Source: Candidatus Methanomethylophilaceae archaeon
Lineage (GTDB): Archaea > Thermoplasmatota > Thermoplasmata > Methanomassiliicoccales > Methanomethylophilaceae
Assembly (NCBI GenBank): GCA_017475875.1
Contig: JAFVET010000177.1
Coordinates: 1-7,453 of the forward strand
Reading direction: 5' to 3'
Length of the DNA stretch: 7,453 nucleotides
Below are positions 1 to 6,024 of this stretch, one piece after another. Under the pieces are notes generated by a model. That model searched no databases and had not been told where the DNA came from. It saw only the letters and a list, made by a program, of their open reading frames with translations. A program made the translations under genes and the position numbers. How positions within the stretch are numbered: the first letter of the stretch is position 1; the number at the start of each line of letters is the position of its first letter.

Positions 1-261
1 CCCGCCGATGAACAGCGTGATTTCCTTGGAGACCACCTTCTTGTCCCTGCTCTTGGCTTCGAAAACGAACCATTTGTTCACTGCGAACGCGAACAGGACT
101 CCGATGACCCACGACAGGACGTTGCTCAGATTGAGGTCCCATTCCAGCCATTTGGCCATCACATAATACGTCCCCCAGCTGACGAGGGTCGTCAACCCAC
201 CGAAGAACACATACAGCACCGCCTCGCGGTATCTGATGAGCAGGTCTTTGATGAGTCCCAT
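1..261 (-). CDS. GtrA-family membrane protein, N-terminal 87 residues (cut by window edge)
   Basis: The minus strand from ATG 261 reads MGLIKDLLIRYREAVLYVFF and continues open to base 1, so the C-terminal part lies outside the window. Two hydrophobic segments are visible, roughly residues 14-36 and 45-68. Residues 21-34 (GGLTTLVSWGTYYV) and 47-68, ending NKWFVF, match the pattern of GtrA-family proteins: a small four-helix membrane protein with a Gly-rich first helix and an N-K-x-[FW]-V-F motif after the second. Family members are implicated in moving or presenting polyprenyl-linked sugars for surface glycosylation, though the exact reaction is often unproven. It is the last gene of a minus-strand run with two GT-C-like glycosyltransferases, which fits that role. 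No SD precedes the ATG. The 44-nt gap before it holds only a weak T-rich stretch. Family assignment is firm; substrate is unknown. Confidence 0.85.
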   Translation of the reverse strand, partial: MGLIKDLLIRYREAVLYVFFGGLTTLVSWGTYYVMAKWLEWDLNLSNVLSWVIGVLFAFAVNKWFVFEAKSRDKKVVSKEITLFIGG

Positions 262-288
262 ATGCGGGTTGGTATCTGCTACTTGTAG

Positions 289-293
289 AAAAA
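289..293 (-). terminator. Short T-run after the distal glycosyltransferase gene
   Basis: The minus strand reads ATCTTTTTCTAC just downstream of the TGA at 306-308 and before the GtrA ATG at 261. Oligo-T stretches of this kind terminate archaeal RNA polymerase, often without a hairpin. It lies about 29 nt upstream of the GtrA start, so it could instead be a poor TATA-like element for that gene. Weak evidence either way. Confidence 0.25.
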
Positions 294-305
294 GATAACA
301 GGATA

Positions 306-1628
306 TCAAACGGACTTATCGACGTGGAACACCCGTCCAACCGATCCGTCCCTCTTGAGGTACACCGCCAATGCCGACACGATGCCAGCGTACTGAACCA
401 GGGCACCGGAATAGTAGAGGATGTCATACAGGTGGATGCCGGGACCGTTCGGATCGATGTCCGAGACCAGTTCCGCCAGATCGGACGGTACCGGTATGCC
501 CGCGTAATAGGACAAGGTCATGAGGTCCATCACGTTCAGGTAACAGACGAACACCGTGGAGCCGACCGCGAGAAGCACCAAAGGAAAGAGATACGCCCGG
601 TCGACCGCTACGGCCGCGTAGATCAGGAACGGCAGGAGCAGCAACGTGTACTGCGGCGTGGGCGGATACAGGAAGAGGACCGCCAACGTCGCCATCGCGA
701 CCGACAGCAACCGTCCATCGACATCACCGGAAACCTCCTTGCGGAAACCGCGGGCCAATATCACCGCGACGACCGCTATGGCGACGAAGGCGAGAATGGT
801 CCCGTAACGCTCTATGTCACCCAACCCCGAACCCATGGACGAACTCGCCCTGCTGGTCAGAAACGAAAGGCTGCTACCGAGATCCCCCTGAATGACCGAC
901 GGCAGGAAGACCACGATAAGGATGATCCCCGCTCCGACCACCGCCTGTCCGATATTGACGGCAGCGTCGCGGACATCGGTCTCCCTGCGGAGCACGTACG
1001 CGACCAACAGGAACACGAGGATGGCAGGGAACAGCTTCGTCGACACCGCCAATGCGAACAACCCACCGGCGAGGAAATACCTCCCGCGGAACATGAACAT
1101 GATGCACAGCATGGTCAGTATCACCGAGATCGAATCGAACATGCCGCCTACGGCGGATACCACGATGACGGAGGGGAACAGGAACCAGAGTGCGAACGCC
1201 TTCGATGCCTTCCCCCCGTCGTCCGTGCGGTCCCCGACGAGTCTGAAGAGGACGTAACCCGCCGCGAGGTCGAACGCGAAGAGCATCGCCTTGAACGCCA
1301 GAACGAATTCCAGGCTCGGCACGAAGGCCGACAGGAAGTACGGGTAATCCTCCACCGGAAGGAACTCGGTGGCCCTCGTACCGAAATCAGATATCCCGAC
1401 GAGTTCGGCGAGATGGGAGAAGGTTCCGAGGAAGTATCCCCAGGGCGGGGTGTAGTTATACCCCGCGACGCCGTAGAGTCCCTGGCCGGCCTCGAAATTG
1501 GATATCGTGAGGGCCCAACTGTGAACGTCGTAAGTATATGTGAGGGCGGCACCAATCGCGAAGCGCAACGCCAGCCCGACCGCGATCGTCAAGACGTTCC
1601 ATTTCGACCAGAAACGATATCCGCCCAT
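306..1628 (-). CDS. GT-C/GT87-like integral membrane glycosyltransferase, copy A
   Basis: A 440-residue, strongly hydrophobic protein with about ten membrane-spanning stretches. It probably transfers a sugar from a polyprenyl-phosphate donor on the outer face of the membrane. After the first TM helix comes the acidic loop motif YDVHSW (D34), then N44, GLYG (50-53) and YNYTPPWGY (57-65). Further in are KAMLFAFD (113-120), FDSIS (164-168) and TKLFP (197-201). An Asp in the first extracytoplasmic loop and a later K-x-[YF]-P are features of GT-C enzymes near the GT87/DUF2029 and PIG-M-like groups. It is clearly paralogous to the gene at 2657-4015. The start at 1628 is preceded by CGGGGT at 6 nt spacing, an imperfect SD, only 13 nt after the stop of the upstream gene, so the genes are probably co-transcribed. 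Donor and acceptor cannot be read from the sequence. Confidence 0.8.
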   Translation of the reverse strand: MGGYRFWSKWNVLTIAVGLALRFAIGAALTYTYDVHSWALTISNFEAGQGLYGVAGYNYTPPWGYFLGTFSHLAELVGISDFGTRATEFLPVEDYPYFLSAFVPSLEFVLAFKAMLFAFDLAAGYVLFRLVGDRTDDGGKASKAFALWFLFPSVIVVSAVGGMFDSISVILTMLCIMFMFRGRYFLAGGLFALAVSTKLFPAILVFLLVAYVLRRETDVRDAAVNIGQAVVGAGIILIVVFLPSVIQGDLGSSLSFLTSRASSSMGSGLGDIERYGTILAFVAIAVVAVILARGFRKEVSGDVDGRLLSVAMATLAVLFLYPPTPQYTLLLLPFLIYAAVAVDRAYLFPLVLLAVGSTVFVCYLNVMDLMTLSYYAGIPVPSDLAELVSDIDPNGPGIHLYDILYYSGALVQYAGIVSALAVYLKRDGSVGRVFHVDKSV

Positions 1629-1641
1629 GCACAGACCCCGT

Positions 1642-2670
1642 TCAAAGCGTCACCGAGGTCCCGTACACCGGATAGTACCCGCCGAGGTAGATGTAGACCC
1701 TAAACCCCGTGCCGGATACATCGATCGAGCCCTCGACCGTCCCACGGGTGACGGTCCCCTCGTCGTATGCGACGACGGTCGTGCCAGGAACGATCCCCAT
1801 TGCGATGGTCTGCGCGATATCGTTCCGCTGATTGTTGGAGAGGTCGCCTCCGTAGATGCACACGGCCCCCTTCCCGACCGAGACGGACGCTATGCTGCAA
1901 TATGTGCCGTCGGTGAACCCCATGACCGTCGATCTGCGTCCCTCCGACAGAAGGGAGGGATTGACTGCGTAGAGCACCTCGTTGTTCGTCAACGAAAGTA
2001 TCTCCTTCGAACCCCCGGCCACCTCCGAAAGCGCGCTCGAAACCCCTGTCGGGTTGAGACATTCGGCCCCGAGGAACAGCGACTGCCCGCCGGGGACCGC
2101 GACGATCCGTTCCGTGGTGGAATACGTCTCCCCGAGACGGGCGCCCGCCCAGAACAGCCTCCCGCCCTCCTCGAGCCAACCGATGACCTTGTCGTCCGAG
2201 TGCCCGGAATATACGGTGGAGGGCAGCGATCCCGATACGACGATTACACCGTCTGGACGGTCCGAAGGAAAGCCTTCGTCCATCGTCCGCCTCAGACCTT
2301 CGGCATCGAGCCAACCGTCCACGGTGACGCCCCTGTACTTCAACGCGGCCTCGATCTGCTTCAACTGGTACTCCTGGTCGAGGCTCCTGGCCCCGACAGC
2401 CATCACTGCCTCCTGGAGGTCCTCCTCGTACGACGGGTCGTAATAGATGAACAACCGCCCAAGGTCGCCGTAGCCGTCGTTGTCGGAGACCACTACAGTG
2501 TAGACCTTGGAGCCTTTGGCGGAGACCTCGTATTCCAGGTGGGAACCGTCGAACGCCGCCGAAGCGGAATACTGAGAACCGTCCGAAGTGACGACTATGA
2601 GTTCCCCGGCCACCAGGACGGCCAATATCGCGACTGCGACCATGACCAACGGCAGCTCACTCCTGTCCAC
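1642..2670 (-). CDS. Membrane-anchored extracytoplasmic protein of unknown function
   Basis: 342 residues from the GTG at 2670. I chose this start, rather than the ATG at 2703, because GGAGGT at 2677-2682 sits exactly 6 nt before it. The longer form would add 11 residues lying wholly inside the upstream gene. The N-terminus is a short charged VDRSE followed by one hydrophobic helix (about 7-27), an uncleaved signal anchor that places the rest outside the cell. Two alpha/beta-like stretches, DGVIVVSGSLPSTVY (140-154) and IGWLEEGGRLFWAG (163-176), resemble the strand-turn-helix pattern of glutamine-amidotransferase-like (ThuA/DUF4350-type) domains, but I see no convincing nucleophile. The C-terminus is Gly/Tyr/Val-rich and probably beta. 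It overlaps the preceding glycosyltransferase gene by 14 nt and is followed after 13 nt by its paralogue, so it probably works with them. No specific function assigned. Confidence 0.78.
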   Translation of the reverse strand: MDRSELPLVMVAVAILAVLVAGELIVVTSDGSQYSASAAFDGSHLEYEVSAKGSKVYTVVVSDNDGYGDLGRLFIYYDPSYEEDLQEAVMAVGARSLDQEYQLKQIEAALKYRGVTVDGWLDAEGLRRTMDEGFPSDRPDGVIVVSGSLPSTVYSGHSDDKVIGWLEEGGRLFWAGARLGETYSTTERIVAVPGGQSLFLGAECLNPTGVSSALSEVAGGSKEILSLTNNEVLYAVNPSLLSEGRRSTVMGFTDGTYCSIASVSVGKGAVCIYGGDLSNNQRNDIAQTIAMGIVPGTTVVAYDEGTVTRGTVEGSIDVSGTGFRVYIYLGGYYPVYGTSVTL

Positions 2671-4015
2671 ATTCCCACCTCCAGAGATTTCCGATACGTC
2701 CACGTAACCGTTCGGACGGTATCACATCCTCCAATCCTATCACCAGGATTAATATTATCCCCAATGCACCGAACACGCACCCTGCGGCATCCAGGATCTC
2801 GACCGAGGTGAATCCGGCTACCGTCAACGATTCCATGGCCTCCATGGCGGAGACCACCCATTCCGGTGACGCCATTCCGAGGAATTCCGAACTCGACGCG
2901 AAAAGCGAGAAGTTGTTTATGGCCACCGCCGCGAAGAGGTTCCCGATCCCGACCATCCACCAGCATGTCATGTACCTTCCGTCGAAGCACGTCGCCGCGA
3001 CGCACAGGAACGGCACCGCGACGAGGATGTACTGCGGAACGAACGAGAACACGGTCGCGAAAGACAGCGCGAGGAGACAGTTGACGACCAAGGCCTTCTC
3101 CGGATCCTCCCCGCAGCGGTACATGCGGTACCCGCACACCACGAAGCCCGCCAACATGGCGGCCATGCTGAGGAAACTGGTGATGGTCATGAGCGCGTCG
3201 CCGTCGGAGACCCTCCCGGTAATGAACGAGAACGCGTCCGAAAGGTCCCCTCCCAGAATCTGTGGCAACAGCAGGACGGCGGCGGATGCCCCCGCCCCGA
3301 CGACGGCTTTGGAAAGCTCTCCCCCGAACCTGCCGTCGGAACGGTACCTCACGAATAGGTATGCGACCAAAACCGGGAGGCATACGGCGGGATAGAACTT
3401 CAACAGGACGGCGGCCGAGAACACGGCTCCTCCGAGAAGGGAATGCCCCCTCATGACGAGGAACACGGTAAGCAGCATCAGAAGCGCAGAGACGGAGTCG
3501 AACTGGACCTGCACCCCGGACATGTAGACCGCCACGGGGAAGAAAATCCACAATACCGACGCGAAGAACGCCTTCCGGCCGTCGCCAGAAATGGATCTGA
3601 CGAAAAAGAACGACAAGACCCCGACAGCCGCGTCCGTCAGGATGAGCGGAACCTTCAGAGCCATGACGAAACCTATCGTCACCGCGGTCGCGGTGTGATA
3701 CCTGCACACCAGGTCCTCTATACCCAAAAGGTCGGTGAAACGAATCCCGAACGTGCCGATCGACAGGAACGCGTCCTGGAAGCCTGACAAAGCTGCGAGA
3801 AGATACCCCCACACAGGGGTGTAATAATATCCCGCCAGGCCGTAGAGCCCGTTGCCGCTCTGGATGTTCTCCATTACCACTCCCCAGTGGTAGATTTCCA
3901 AATCGTACGTCAGGAACGGGGACAAAGCGAGTCTGACGAGAATGCCCGCGACGATCACAAGGACCGCCCTGCGGACCCACGGGTCACGTGAAAGCGATAC
4001 GCCTTGTCCGGACAT
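2657..4015 (-). CDS. GT-C/GT87-like integral membrane glycosyltransferase, copy B
   Basis: 452 residues with about ten or more hydrophobic helices, likely a polyprenyl-phosphate-sugar-dependent glycosyltransferase acting at the outer face of the membrane. Motifs parallel copy A in order and spacing: YDLEIYHW (D38), N50, GLYG (57-60), YYYTPVWGY (63-71), KVPLILTDAAVG (121-132), QFDSVSALL (171-179) and LKFYP (205-209), then AVVGAGA and a GGDLSDAFSFITGR segment that aligns with GDLGSSLSFLTSR in copy A. The ATG at 4015 is the first start codon after the EF-1-beta stop in this frame. It has neither an SD nor a clear TATA box at leaderless distance, so its initiation is unclear. Its 3' end carries the SD (2677-2682) of the next gene and overlaps it by 14 nt, suggesting translational coupling. 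Substrate unknown. Confidence 0.82.
   Translation of the reverse strand: MSGQGVSLSRDPWVRRAVLVIVAGILVRLALSPFLTYDLEIYHWGVVMENIQSGNGLYGLAGYYYTPVWGYLLAALSGFQDAFLSIGTFGIRFTDLLGIEDLVCRYHTATAVTIGFVMALKVPLILTDAAVGVLSFFFVRSISGDGRKAFFASVLWIFFPVAVYMSGVQVQFDSVSALLMLLTVFLVMRGHSLLGGAVFSAAVLLKFYPAVCLPVLVAYLFVRYRSDGRFGGELSKAVVGAGASAAVLLLPQILGGDLSDAFSFITGRVSDGDALMTITSFLSMAAMLAGFVVCGYRMYRCGEDPEKALVVNCLLALSFATVFSFVPQYILVAVPFLCVAATCFDGRYMTCWWMVGIGNLFAAVAINNFSLFASSSEFLGMASPEWVVSAMEAMESLTVAGFTSVEILDAAGCVFGALGIILILVIGLEDVIPSERLRGRIGNLWRWECGQE
2677..2682 (-). promoter_or_regulatory. Shine-Dalgarno GGAGGT for the GTG-started anchored protein
   Basis: The minus strand reads GGAGGT, then six bases, then GTG at 2670. 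A full match to the archaeal anti-SD at standard spacing decides the start of the 342-residue protein and shows that translation initiates inside the end of the upstream gene. Confidence 0.8.
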
Positions 4016-4060
4016 GTTCGGAAAACTGTCAGGGACGGGAACGGCCCCGCCCCTGAGAAG

Positions 4061-4079
4061 AAGCGACTCCTGGTCGCTG
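4061..4079 (-). terminator. Possible terminator hairpin after EF-1-beta
   Basis: AGCGAC (4062-4067) and GTCGCT (4073-4078) form a perfect 6-bp stem with a 5-nt loop, beginning 7 nt after the EF-1-beta stop codon on the minus strand. The next bases on that strand are a pyrimidine-rich TTCTTCTC. This could partly separate the translation genes from the glycosyltransferase genes. There is no long T-run, so it may be an attenuator, an mRNA 3'-end stabiliser or chance. Confidence 0.35.
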
Positions 4080-4084
4080 TTCGT

Positions 4085-4354
4085 TCAAAGAACGGTTGAA
4101 GAAGTGCACTCGATGTTGTCGATGCCGGCGATGCCCCTGAGGGCCTCTTCGAGCTTGCTGCCGACCTCTTCGTCGGAGTCGTCGATCTGGAATCCGGCGT
4201 TGACCTTCATCAGTCCGAAGGCGACGGGGAGGATCTTGGTCTCGAGGAGCTTCACTCCAGCGGGGAGAATCCCGGGGAGGCTGGCGATGACGCCGTCGAG
4301 GTCGATGTCGGTGCTCTCGGGCATGAGGTCATATGCTGCGACGATCTGTCCCAT
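4085..4354 (-). CDS. ef1b: Archaeal elongation factor 1-beta (aEF-1B)
   Basis: 89 residues, the usual length of archaeal EF-1-beta, which is just the guanine-exchange domain of the eukaryotic protein. It catalyses GDP/GTP exchange on EF-1-alpha in the cytoplasm during translation elongation. The sequence shows the acidic start MGQIVAAYDLMPEST, a conserved ETKILPVAFGLMKVNAGFQI core (residues about 38-57), an acidic turn DDSDEE, and the helix plus terminal strand ALRGIAGIDNIE with a short Ser/Thr tail. TGAGGG at 4361-4366 lies 6 nt ahead of the ATG and includes the stop codon of the zinc-ribbon gene upstream. The two genes are therefore probably translationally coupled, and the shared leaderless promoter at 4551-4560 should drive both. 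Identification is strong. Confidence 0.93.
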   Translation of the reverse strand: MGQIVAAYDLMPESTDIDLDGVIASLPGILPAGVKLLETKILPVAFGLMKVNAGFQIDDSDEEVGSKLEEALRGIAGIDNIECTSSTVL

Positions 4355-4363
4355 CTCGAACCC

Positions 4364-4531
4364 TCACGGACCGATGAATCCACATTTCTTGCATTCGTAC
4401 GAGACACCCTGGTCGCGGCACTGGTCACACCTGCCGATCTCATACTCCCCGCACTTGGGGCATTTGAAGAACGTGTTGCCGTGACCAAGAAGCCTCTTAC
4501 CACAGGAAGAGCAAATCTTATCGGCTGCCAT
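4364..4531 (-). CDS. Small zinc-ribbon protein (HVO_2753-like), partner gene of aEF-1B
   Basis: A 55-residue ORF with four CXXC pairs: CSSC (7-10), CPKC (24-27), CDQC (35-38) and CKKC (47-50). It ends in GFIGP, after RCDQCRDQGVSYEC. This layout is that of the short archaeal zinc-finger proteins typified by HVO_2753, which bind two zinc ions and are commonly encoded directly ahead of EF-1-beta. Length and C-terminus are complete for the family. The molecular role is not established; the conserved link with EF-1-beta suggests a part in translation. It starts at ATG 4531 with no SD, but a TATA box is centred about 24 nt upstream, so the message is probably leaderless. EF-1-beta follows after 9 nt. 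Confidence 0.92.
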   Translation of the reverse strand: MAADKICSSCGKRLLGHGNTFFKCPKCGEYEIGRCDQCRDQGVSYECKKCGFIGP

Positions 4532-4550
4532 ATTTGGGCGATGCGGTTAC

Positions 4551-4560
4551 TTATATAAAA
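4551..4560 (-). promoter_or_regulatory. TATA box of the zinc-ribbon/EF-1-beta operon (leaderless)
   Basis: The minus strand reads TTTTTATATAAG, a textbook archaeal box A, centred about 24 nt before ATG 4531. Archaeal transcription normally starts about 25 nt after the TATA centre, so the RNA should begin at or next to the start codon. That agrees with the missing SD. Confidence 0.8.
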
Positions 4561-4585
4561 AGAAAGGTCTCGAAGATTATTGCGC

Positions 4586-4618
4586 CGGGACCGCTGAAAA
4601 CAGGTAGCGACGGGACCG
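4586..4618. repeat. Direct repeat CGGGACCG x2 in the divergent promoter region
   Basis: CGGGACCG occurs at 4586-4593 and 4611-4618, 25 bp start to start. Both copies lie between the two divergent TATA boxes, so they could be a shared activator or repressor site. In GC-rich DNA two exact 8-mers this close may also be chance. Confidence 0.35.
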
Positions 4619-4629
4619 TTACAATATAC
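4619..4629 (+). promoter_or_regulatory. TATA-like box of the 138-residue gene (leaderless)
   Basis: TTACAATATAC is centred about 25 nt before ATG 4650, and no SD is present. As on the opposite strand, this geometry predicts a leaderless transcript. The match to box A is weaker than that at 4551-4560. Confidence 0.55.
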
Positions 4630-4635
4630 CCGTAC

Positions 4636-4647
4636 GTCGGTTCCGAC
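4636..4647. repeat. Inverted repeat GTCGG-TT-CCGAC between TATA box and start codon
   Basis: A 5-bp inverted repeat with a 2-nt centre ends two bases before ATG 4650. If the transcript is leaderless it lies between the TATA box and the transcription start, where an archaeal repressor would block initiation. It is short, so only suggestive. Confidence 0.3.
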
Positions 4648-4649
4648 AC

Positions 4650-5066
4650 ATGGACTACAAGTTCGAATGCAGACTCACGATAGGCGGAGGAATAAGCGGG
4701 GGGCACTGGTACCTCACCCTGCTCCAGAAACGGGACGGCTCGGTCAGATTCTCTTACGACACCTGCAAGTATGTAGGCGCCCCGACCCACAAAGGGGAAG
4801 TCGAAATGTCCGAAAAACAGGTGGACGACGTCAGAAAGCTATGCGATGAATACGGGGCGTTCGATTGGGGTCCCCTCGAGAAGGAGGGGCTGATGATCCT
4901 AGACGCCCCCACCACCGACATCTTCATCTCCGATGGCGACAGGTATGTCGCTTTTGACAGCGAATTTAGGCTTCCGGACGGGGGTTACGATTTCATTGAC
5001 CGCCTCTACGACCTGTTGATGGAATACGTCCCCGCAGACCCTGCTGGGGCCGACGCGAACGAGTGA
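4650..5066 (+). CDS. Unrecognised small cytoplasmic protein, 138 residues
   Basis: I do not recognise this protein. It has no signal peptide or membrane helix, is acidic overall, and ends in an acidic/Ala-rich tail (DPAGADANE). The first half looks like alternating beta strands (MDYKFECRLTIGGG, GHWYLTLLQKRDGSVRFSY). A helical stretch with MSEKQVDDVRKLCDEYG (about 53-69) follows, then more strands (DIFISDGDRYVAFDSEFRL) and a final helix DFIDRLYDLLMEYV (115-128). This suggests a small alpha+beta domain. The ORF starts at an ATG with a TATA-like box about 25 nt upstream and no SD, as expected for a leaderless message. Codon use resembles its neighbours. It is transcribed away from the zinc-ribbon/EF-1-beta operon and is separated from the next gene by 55 nt that include a T-run, so it may be a single-gene unit. 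Confidence 0.75.
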   Translation: MDYKFECRLTIGGGISGGHWYLTLLQKRDGSVRFSYDTCKYVGAPTHKGEVEMSEKQVDDVRKLCDEYGAFDWGPLEKEGLMILDAPTTDIFISDGDRYVAFDSEFRLPDGGYDFIDRLYDLLMEYVPADPAGADANE

Positions 5067-5078
5067 TGTGTCGATACG

Positions 5079-5088
5079 CTTTTTACCG
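5079..5088 (+). promoter_or_regulatory. T-rich element: terminator of the upstream gene and/or promoter of the phosphatase gene
   Basis: GCTTTTTACC lies 13 nt after the stop at 5064-5066 and about 38 nt before the phosphatase start. Five T's could terminate the upstream transcript. The same stretch is a degenerate TATA element that would place a start site near 5108, giving a short leader that contains the SD. The sequence cannot decide between them. Confidence 0.35.
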
Positions 5089-5100
5089 TGACGCACATAG

Positions 5101-5119
5101 TCGGCCTAATGGAGGCCGA
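5101..5119 (+). promoter_or_regulatory. Perfect 7-bp palindrome covering the phosphatase ribosome binding site
   Basis: TCGGCCT (5101-5107) and AGGCCGA (5113-5119) are exact inverted repeats around a 5-nt AATGG. The SD GGAGG (5111-5115) spans the loop and the 3' arm, so an RNA hairpin here would hide it. As DNA it could be a dimeric repressor operator. It gates the first gene of the phosphatase-nucleotidyltransferase-kinase cluster. Confidence 0.45.
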
Positions 5120-5121
5120 TG

Positions 5122-6024
5122 ATGAAGATACAAGCCGAATGCATCCCATGCCTGATGAAGCGCGTGCTGTTCCAATCCAAGCTCGTGGACGGGAACGTGG
5201 AGTTCGACTCCGTGTCCAAGGCCCTCAAGACCTACGCCCGCGAGATTGATCCGGACAGGACCTCGGTCGAAGTGGCCACAGAGGTGCACAGGGCTTCGTA
5301 TTCGGTGATCGGCCCCGACCCGTACCGCGGGTTGAAAGAAGAGGCGGACGAGATCGCGGAAGGCTATGCGAAAATATGCGAGGACATGGTCCGCGGATCG
5401 GACGATCCCCTACGCACGGCCTTGGGCCTCTCCGTCGTCGGAAACGTCATGGACTTCGGTTCAGGGATAGCTATAGACGACCCCGCCGACTTCAGGAAGG
5501 TGTTCGACGACCTTGTGGAGCAAGGTCTGTACCTCGACGACACGGACTCCGCACGCGGACTGCTCACCGGACCGGGTACAGTCGTCTACATGTTCGACAA
5601 CTGCGGCGAATCCCAACTCGACCGCGTGCTTATTCGCTACATCCGCGGAACCGGGAAGAGGGTCGTCGGAGTGGTGCGCGGAGCGCCCGTCCTCAACGAC
5701 GTCACCCGCGAAGACGCCGAGCGCTCGGGACTCGTCAACGATTTGGACAGGGTCCTGGACACTGGAAAATTCTACATCGGCATCGACTGGTCCGACATCC
5801 CCGACGAGCTGAGAAAGGAACTGTCGGGGTGCGACGCGGTCATAGCTAAGGGGATGGCCAACTTCGAAGCGAGCTCGGACGAAAAACTCCCGTTCCCAAT
5901 ATTGCACGCGCTGCGTGCGAAATGTGTCCCCGTCGCGGAATCCATCGGCGTCCCAGTGGGTTCCAGCGTAGTCAAACTCAGAATGCCGGAGGTCGAGCGA
6001 TGCGGGTCAGACAAGCGGTCATAA
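5122..6024 (+). CDS. DUF89/ARMT1-like metal-dependent phosphatase (AF1104 type)
   Basis: 300 residues, close to the family's usual 280-300. DUF89 proteins are divalent-metal-dependent phosphatases, several of which act on sugar phosphates. Visible signatures in order are the archaeal N-terminal Cys pair ECIPC (residues 6-10), GNVMDFG (107-113), the metal-site FDNCGE (158-163, Asp159-Asn160), RGAPVLNDVTREDA (187-200), CDAVIAKGMANFE (237-249) and the typical end AKCVPVAESIGVPVGSSVVK (267-286). Two ATGs occur in tandem; I chose 5122 because GGAGG (5111-5115) is then 6 nt away, as in other genes here, versus 3 nt for 5119. The last 25 nt overlap the nucleotidyltransferase gene and carry its SD, so the two are probably translated in step. 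In a cluster with a sugar kinase and a nucleotidyltransferase, it may supply the phosphatase step. Family is certain; substrate is inferred. Confidence 0.9.
   Translation: MKIQAECIPCLMKRVLFQSKLVDGNVEFDSVSKALKTYAREIDPDRTSVEVATEVHRASYSVIGPDPYRGLKEEADEIAEGYAKICEDMVRGSDDPLRTALGLSVVGNVMDFGSGIAIDDPADFRKVFDDLVEQGLYLDDTDSARGLLTGPGTVVYMFDNCGESQLDRVLIRYIRGTGKRVVGVVRGAPVLNDVTREDAERSGLVNDLDRVLDTGKFYIGIDWSDIPDELRKELSGCDAVIAKGMANFEASSDEKLPFPILHALRAKCVPVAESIGVPVGSSVVKLRMPEVERCGSDKRS
5988..5993 (+). promoter_or_regulatory. Shine-Dalgarno GGAGGT fixing the nucleotidyltransferase start at 6000
   Basis: A perfect GGAGGT ends 6 nt before ATG 6000, the same spacing as the GGAGGT at 2677-2682. It shows that ribosomes are meant to start upstream of the TAG at 6036-6038. 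The only downstream alternative, GTG 6090, has no such site and would drop the catalytic loop. Confidence 0.85.

Noticed and set aside
324..1703. Long plus-strand ORFs at 324-1703 and 1540-2811 as genes
   Set aside because: Their products are low-complexity, rich in Arg, Asp, Gln and His, as typical for the antisense of GC-rich membrane-protein genes. The minus strand carries clear GT-C and signal-anchor proteins with SD sites.
1642..2703. ATG 2703 as start of the anchored protein
   Set aside because: The GGAGGT at 2677-2682 with 6-nt spacing points to GTG 2670. The extra 11 residues, including GGG, precede the charged start of the signal anchor and look like translated SD sequence.
2595..3980. 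Minus-strand 461-residue ORF in another frame of copy B
   Set aside because: It is an Arg/Gly-rich shadow without motifs; the overlapping frame has all the GT-C motifs and hydrophobic helices.
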